The notes beneath the pieces are model-generated. The model searched no databases. It saw only the letters and a list, made by a program, of their open reading frames with translations, and was not told where the DNA came from. A DNA stretch of 64,000 bases from Leucobacter sp. G161 (GTDB lineage: Bacteria; Actinomycetota; Actinomycetes; Actinomycetales; Microbacteriaceae). The first letter of the stretch is position 1, and each line of letters starts with the position of its first letter. A program made the position numbers and the translations under genes. This document shows, in pieces, positions 63,547 through 64,000 of this stretch. Location: the NCBI RefSeq assembly GCF_001482305.1, contig NZ_LOHP01000021.1:1-64000 (forward strand). Reading direction: 5' to 3'.

Positions 63547-64000
63547 ATGACCACAACCGCGTTCCTTCCCATCGTCCCGCCAGGGCATACGCCCTCGAAT
63601 CGCATGCCCTACGGGGCGCTCATCACGCTCATGATGATGAGCTTTCTCCTCGTCACAAGCGAGTTCCTCCCGAACGGGGTGCTCACGGAGATGGCCGCGA
63701 GCCTCGGTATCACGCCGGGCCAGGCCGGCCAGACGGTGAGCATCACGGCGCTCGCGGGGCTGATCCTTGCGATCACTGTCGGCAGCCTCTTCCCCCGGTT
63801 GGACCGGCGCGCGCTGCTCGTCTGGATGGCGGTGCTCGGCGCGTTCTCGAATTTCGTCGTCGCGCTCGCACCATCGTTCTGGATCATCCTCATCGCCCGC
63901 TTCCTGCTCGGCGCATCACTGAGCGTGTTCTGGTCGATGTCGCTCAGCGCTGCTTCGACCCTCGTCGGCCCGAAGCGCGTCGGCCGGGCCCTGATGTTCA
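63547..64000 (+). CDS. MFS transporter, N-terminal part (cut by window end)
   Basis: The first 151 codons of a major-facilitator efflux protein. Four hydrophobic segments are visible, including ALITLMMMSFLLVTSEFLPN and LAGLILAITVGSLFPRLDRR, the latter with the RLDRR loop between helices 2 and 3 that fits the MFS motif A position. The remainder is outside the window. The ATG at 63547 is the most likely start. It may export sugars or drugs; the substrate is unknown. Confidence 0.8.
   Translation, partial: MTTTAFLPIVPPGHTPSNRMPYGALITLMMMSFLLVTSEFLPNGVLTEMAASLGITPGQAGQTVSITALAGLILAITVGSLFPRLDRRALLVWMAVLGAFSNFVVALAPSFWIILIARFLLGASLSVFWSMSLSAASTLVGPKRVGRALMF

Noticed and set aside
61957-63588. A 543-codon minus-strand frame opposite metY
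   Set aside because: Antisense shadow; metY on the plus strand has the PLP lysine and all family blocks.

Overview
The window is chromosomal DNA from a high-GC Gram-positive actinobacterium, most likely a member of the Microbacteriaceae (Leucobacter-like). The support is indirect: strong GC bias at third codon positions, many GTG/TTG starts, several genes with a -10-like hexamer only 6-7 nt before the start codon, an acyl-CoA carboxylase beta plus epsilon pair, and LPXTG/class C sortase surface proteins. No rRNA or tRNA gene and no CRISPR array was seen.

Layout. (1) 1-2.2 kb: two diverged DDE insertion sequences in tandem, the first truncated. (2) 2.4-4.2 kb: a VanZ-like membrane protein divergent from an LCP cell-wall ligase. 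(3) 4.3-10.4 kb: a TetR-controlled catabolic operon (amidase, nitrilase-type hydrolase, APC permease, YtcJ-type amidohydrolase). (4) 10.5-20.3 kb: a sugar ABC ATPase, a giant wall-anchored nuclease/nucleotidase, a ROK kinase, an acetyltransferase, a RarD-like exporter, a CsoR-type sensor and a PPK2 kinase. (5) 20.3-22.4 kb: a fatty-acid transporter remnant, ccsB and a DedA protein. (6) 22.5-34.3 kb: a pilus locus with tip adhesin, major pilin, sortase, second pilin and second sortase, read away from a large MalT/LuxR-type regulator; the adhesin gene is split by a frameshift at a G7 tract. (7) 34.3-38.2 kb: folate one-carbon genes folD, glyA (behind a ZTP riboswitch) and purU. (8) 38.4-42.5 kb: a second TetR/amidohydrolase/APC permease module resembling region 3. 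(9) 42.5-50.4 kb: biotin ligase opposite acyl-CoA carboxylase beta/epsilon, Nudix CoA pyrophosphatase, dGTPase, acetyltransferase and a diacylglycerol-kinase-like enzyme. (10) 50.4-57.3 kb: a two-component system, YceI, a RimK ligase with a C-terminal extension divergent from a retropepsin-like protease, N-formylglutamate amidohydrolase and an acetyltransferase. (11) 57.5-64 kb: Dcu-type dicarboxylate carrier, SulP anion transporter, DUF1624-like membrane protein, MetY and the start of an MFS transporter.

How the parts work together. Both TetR modules pair import (APC permeases) with amide or amine hydrolysis, and near their promoters carry similar palindromes (GTACACTGTAC and GAACACTGTTC). 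The pilus locus has an alternating pilin-sortase-pilin-sortase order with coupled starts and a 12-bp tandem repeat in the regulatory gap. The one-carbon block fits ZTP control of serine/glycine and formyl-folate flux. The biotin ligase sits next to the carboxylase whose complex carries biotin.

Limits: families were assigned by reading motifs, with no database search. Start codons were chosen from Shine-Dalgarno matches, leaderless promoters or gene overlaps and are stated where they matter.
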